A program made the position numbers and the translations under genes. A stretch of DNA of 64,000 nt, from the NCBI GenBank assembly GCA_040384625.1, contig JAZKIW010000077.1:7034-71033 (forward strand). Reading direction: 5' to 3'. The notes beneath the pieces were generated by a model. It ran no database searches. It saw only the letters and a program-made list of their open reading frames with translations, and had not been told where the DNA came from. Position 1 is the first letter of the stretch. The number at the start of each line of letters is the position of its first letter. Source of the stretch: CADEEN01 sp040384625 (lineage in GTDB: Bacteria > Pseudomonadota > Gammaproteobacteria > Burkholderiales > Burkholderiaceae_C). Positions 62,019-64,000 of the stretch are shown here, piece after piece.

Positions 62019-63662
62019 TTAGAGCACCTCGGAAGCGAAGTCGGCGAGCCGGGAGCGCTCGCCGCGCGCCAGCATCACATGGCCGCCGTGCGGCCAGCCC
62101 TTGAAGCGGTCGACGGCGTAGGTCAGGCCCGACGAGCCCTCGGTCAGGTAGGGCGTGTCGATCTGGGCCAGGTTGCCCAGGCAGACGATCTTGGTGCCGG
62201 GGCCGGCGCGCGTGATCAGGGTCTTCATCTGCTTGGGCGTCAGGTTCTGCGCCTCGTCGATCAGCAGGAACTTGTTCAGGAAGGTGCGCCCGCGCATGAA
62301 GTTCAGGCTCTTGATCTTGATCTTGCTGCGCACCAGGTCGTTGGTGGCGGCGCGTCCCCACTCGCCGGCCCCGGCATCGGTGCGCGACAGCACTTCGAGG
62401 TTGTCGTCCAGGGCGCCCATCCAGGGCCCCATCTTCTCTTCCTCGGTGCCGGGCAGGAAGCCGATGTCTTCACCCACCGGCACGGTTACGCGCGTGACGA
62501 TGATCTCGCTGTAGCGGCGGTCGTCCATCACCTGGGCCAGGCCGGCGGCCAGGGTCATCAGGGTCTTGCCGGTGCCTGCGGTGCCGGTGAGGGTGATGAA
62601 ATCGCACTCCGGATCCATCAGCAGGTTGAGCGCGAAGTTCTGTTCCCGATTGCGCGCGGTCACACCCCAGACAGCGTTCTTCTGGTGCGTGTACTCCTTC
62701 AGCGTCTTCAGCACCGCGGTCTTGCCGGTGATCTCTGTGACGCGGGCATACAGCGAGGCCGCGCCCGGCGTCTCGAGGTAGACGAACTGGTTGACCATCA
62801 GCACAGGCACCATTGGCCCTGCGATGCGGTAGAAGGTGTGGCCGCCCTGCTGCCAGCTCTCCATGGTCTTTCCATGGCGGTCCCAGAAGTCGGCTGGCAG
62901 CGGCAGCACGCCTGTGTAGAGCAGGTCGCCGTCTTCGAGGGTCTTGTCGTTGAAATAGTCCTCGGCGGCCAGACCCAGGGCACGCGCCTTGACGCGCATG
63001 TTGATGTCCTTGGACACCAGCACCACTTCGCGCTGCGGCAACTGCTCGCGCAGGCTCATCACGACGCCGAGGATCTGGTTGTCGGCCTTGCCCTGGGGCA
63101 GACCGGCTGGCAGCTTGACGTCCAGCAGGGTGGTCTGGAAGAACAGCTTGCCGGCCGCCTCGCGGTGCCCGCTCTTGGCCAGTGGAATGCCTTCCTTGGG
63201 GTCGCGCAGGCCGTCGGCGGCCAGCGCGTCGAGCTCACGGCTGACCTGGCGCACGTTGCGTGACACCTCGCTCATGCCGCGCTTGTGGCCGTCGAGTTCC
63301 TCGAGCGTGATCATCGGCAGGTAGATGTCGTGCTCTTCGAAGCGGAACAGGCAGGTGGGGTCGTGCATCAGCACATTGGTGTCGAGCACGAACAGCTTCG
63401 CCGGCCCACTGCCGCGCGCCTTGCGGGGCTTGGTCTGCGGCACCGGCGGGCGCAGCGGCGCGCTCGCTCGTGCCGGTGCTACGGGCAGCGGTGGCGCGGC
63501 AATGGCGGCAGCGCTGTCGAAGAGATCGAGCACGCCACCGTCCGGCTCGGCGCTGGCCTGCGATTTGGTCGATCGGGGTGCCGTTCGGGGTGCGGCCTGG
63601 GATTCGAAGTCGGCGGGAGCGAGGAGGGCGGCTTTGCGTGCGGGGGGCTTGGGCAGGGGCAT
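62019..63662 (-). CDS. PIN-domain PhoH-like ATPase (PhoH2 type)
   Basis: Fusion of an N-terminal PIN nuclease domain (FVLDTNVLMHDP start, about residues 90-225 from this ATG) with a PhoH ATPase (about 320-547), the PhoH2 architecture; studied members are RNA helicase-nucleases. The ATPase has Walker A GTAGTGKTLM, Walker B FLLIDEAQNLT and TKIVCLGNLAQID. PIN acidic residues are present (LDTN, EELDGH, SKDINMRVKA). A Pro/Ala-rich N-terminal stretch precedes. The ATG at 63662 is chosen because the next in-frame start, a TTG at 63701, lies inside the terminator of the upstream gene. No ribosome site is clear. The S8 gene ends 5 bases away, convergent. Confidence 0.9.
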   Translation of the reverse strand: MPLPKPPARKAALLAPADFESQAAPRTAPRSTKSQASAEPDGGVLDLFDSAAAIAAPPLPVAPARASAPLRPPVPQTKPRKARGSGPAKLFVLDTNVLMHDPTCLFRFEEHDIYLPMITLEELDGHKRGMSEVSRNVRQVSRELDALAADGLRDPKEGIPLAKSGHREAAGKLFFQTTLLDVKLPAGLPQGKADNQILGVVMSLREQLPQREVVLVSKDINMRVKARALGLAAEDYFNDKTLEDGDLLYTGVLPLPADFWDRHGKTMESWQQGGHTFYRIAGPMVPVLMVNQFVYLETPGAASLYARVTEITGKTAVLKTLKEYTHQKNAVWGVTARNREQNFALNLLMDPECDFITLTGTAGTGKTLMTLAAGLAQVMDDRRYSEIIVTRVTVPVGEDIGFLPGTEEEKMGPWMGALDDNLEVLSRTDAGAGEWGRAATNDLVRSKIKIKSLNFMRGRTFLNKFLLIDEAQNLTPKQMKTLITRAGPGTKIVCLGNLAQIDTPYLTEGSSGLTYAVDRFKGWPHGGHVMLARGERSRLADFASEVL

Positions 63663-63692
63663 TTGCGGGGGGCGGGCCTGATGTGGGGTGTT

Positions 63693-63730
63693 CAGAAACA
63701 AAAAAGCCGCACAGTCGGCTGTGCGGCTTT
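63693..63730 (-). terminator. Intrinsic terminator of the peroxiredoxin gene
   Basis: A perfect 12-bp stem pairs 63703-63714 with 63719-63730 around TCGG; on the minus strand it is followed by TTTTTTGTTTC. It ends about 30 bases before the PhoH-like start, so that gene depends on readthrough or on a promoter not seen. Confidence 0.9.
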
Positions 63731-63847
63731 CATCGGTTGCGCGTCGCTTCTCGTCTCACGGGCATGGCTGCATTATGCGGCTGGGCGCCATCTGTACCGT
63801 TCACCTGTCGGTGACAAGCAACAGTGGTGAGTCGAGCCGAGGAGCGC

Positions 63848-64000
63848 TCAGGCGGCCTTCTTTAGCAGCTTGACGGCCTTGAGCACTTCGTCGACATGGC
63901 CGGCCACCTTGATGCCGCGCCACTCGCCGCGCAGAACGCCCTCGGCGTCGATCAGGAAGGTGCTGCGCTCGATGCCCTTGACCTTCTTGCCGTACATGAT
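63848..64000 (-). CDS. bcp: Peroxiredoxin Bcp/PrxQ, 3' part
   Basis: C-terminal 50 residues of a thioredoxin-dependent thiol peroxidase; the start lies beyond the window edge. The readable part, from IMYGKKVKGIERSTFLIDAEG to a Lys-rich end LKAVKLLKKAA, matches the C-terminal strand-helix part of Bcp, including the FLID and the VxGHVDEVL segment. The peroxidatic Cys is not in the window. The stop is followed by a strong terminator about 120 bases later. Confidence 0.85.
   Translation of the reverse strand: MMYGKKVKGIERSTFLIDAEGVLRGEWRGIKVAGHVDEVLKAVKLLKKAA

Overview
The window is a gene-dense, GC-rich chromosomal segment from a betaproteobacterium. It is most likely Burkholderiales, and gene order and the style of the intergenic repeats suggest the Rubrivivax/Leptothrix/Methylibium group; this placement is inference from synteny, not from a search. 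It carries a surE-pcm-nlpD-rpoS cluster, carAB-greA-yhbY-rlmE-ftsH-folP-glmM, a complete pstSCAB-phoUBR operon, trxA-rho-rpmE, dnaX-ybaB-recR and molybdenum-cofactor genes. Nearly all of it is core genome. I see no tRNA, rRNA, CRISPR array, insertion sequence, prophage or attachment site, and no gene-free stretch longer than about 260 bases.

Layout. 55-7230: an oxidoreductase, the surE-pcm-nlpD-rpoS stationary-phase cluster, rlmD, a Bax-inhibitor-type membrane protein and a GlcG-like protein. 7233-17732: pyrimidine/arginine precursor synthesis (carAB), transcript cleavage factor GreA, ribosome factors YhbY and RlmE, FtsH protease behind a sigma-32-type promoter, then folP and glmM behind an intrinsic terminator. 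17754-24985: a fasciclin-domain lipoprotein and the divergent phosphate operon, separated by an array of PhoB half-sites pointing both ways. 24977-28928: a membrane glycosyltransferase-like protein, ribosomal protein L31, Rho with a long leader, and thioredoxin. 29031-34879: an AddB/AddA-like recombination helicase-nuclease pair.

35018-39225 holds the least ordinary genes: a degenerate kinase fused to an HDOD domain, translationally coupled to an intact Ser/Thr kinase-HDOD-GAF protein. 39248-43284: the 4.5S (SRP) RNA gene on the minus strand, an atypical PurM-family protein, and dnaX-ybaB-recR. 43302-50682: MltD, a methyltransferase, RNase HI and an RND efflux pair. 50731-55000: moeA, a GNAT acetyltransferase, mobA, moaA and an NlpC/P60 hydrolase. 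55160-64000: acrylyl-CoA reductase coupled to propionyl-CoA synthetase, two coupled secreted peptidases (M3 and S8), a PIN-PhoH ATPase, and the 3' end of a peroxiredoxin gene cut by the window edge.

Regulatory reading. Several first genes of transcription units (surE, rlmD, rlmE, yhbY, the PurM-like gene, dnaX, moaA) have a -10-like hexamer only 6-9 bases before the start codon, which suggests leaderless or near-leaderless transcripts. Others (ftsH, pstS, the fasciclin gene, acuI) have clear ribosome-binding sites. Neighbouring genes are often coupled by ATGA/GTGA/TTGA overlaps.
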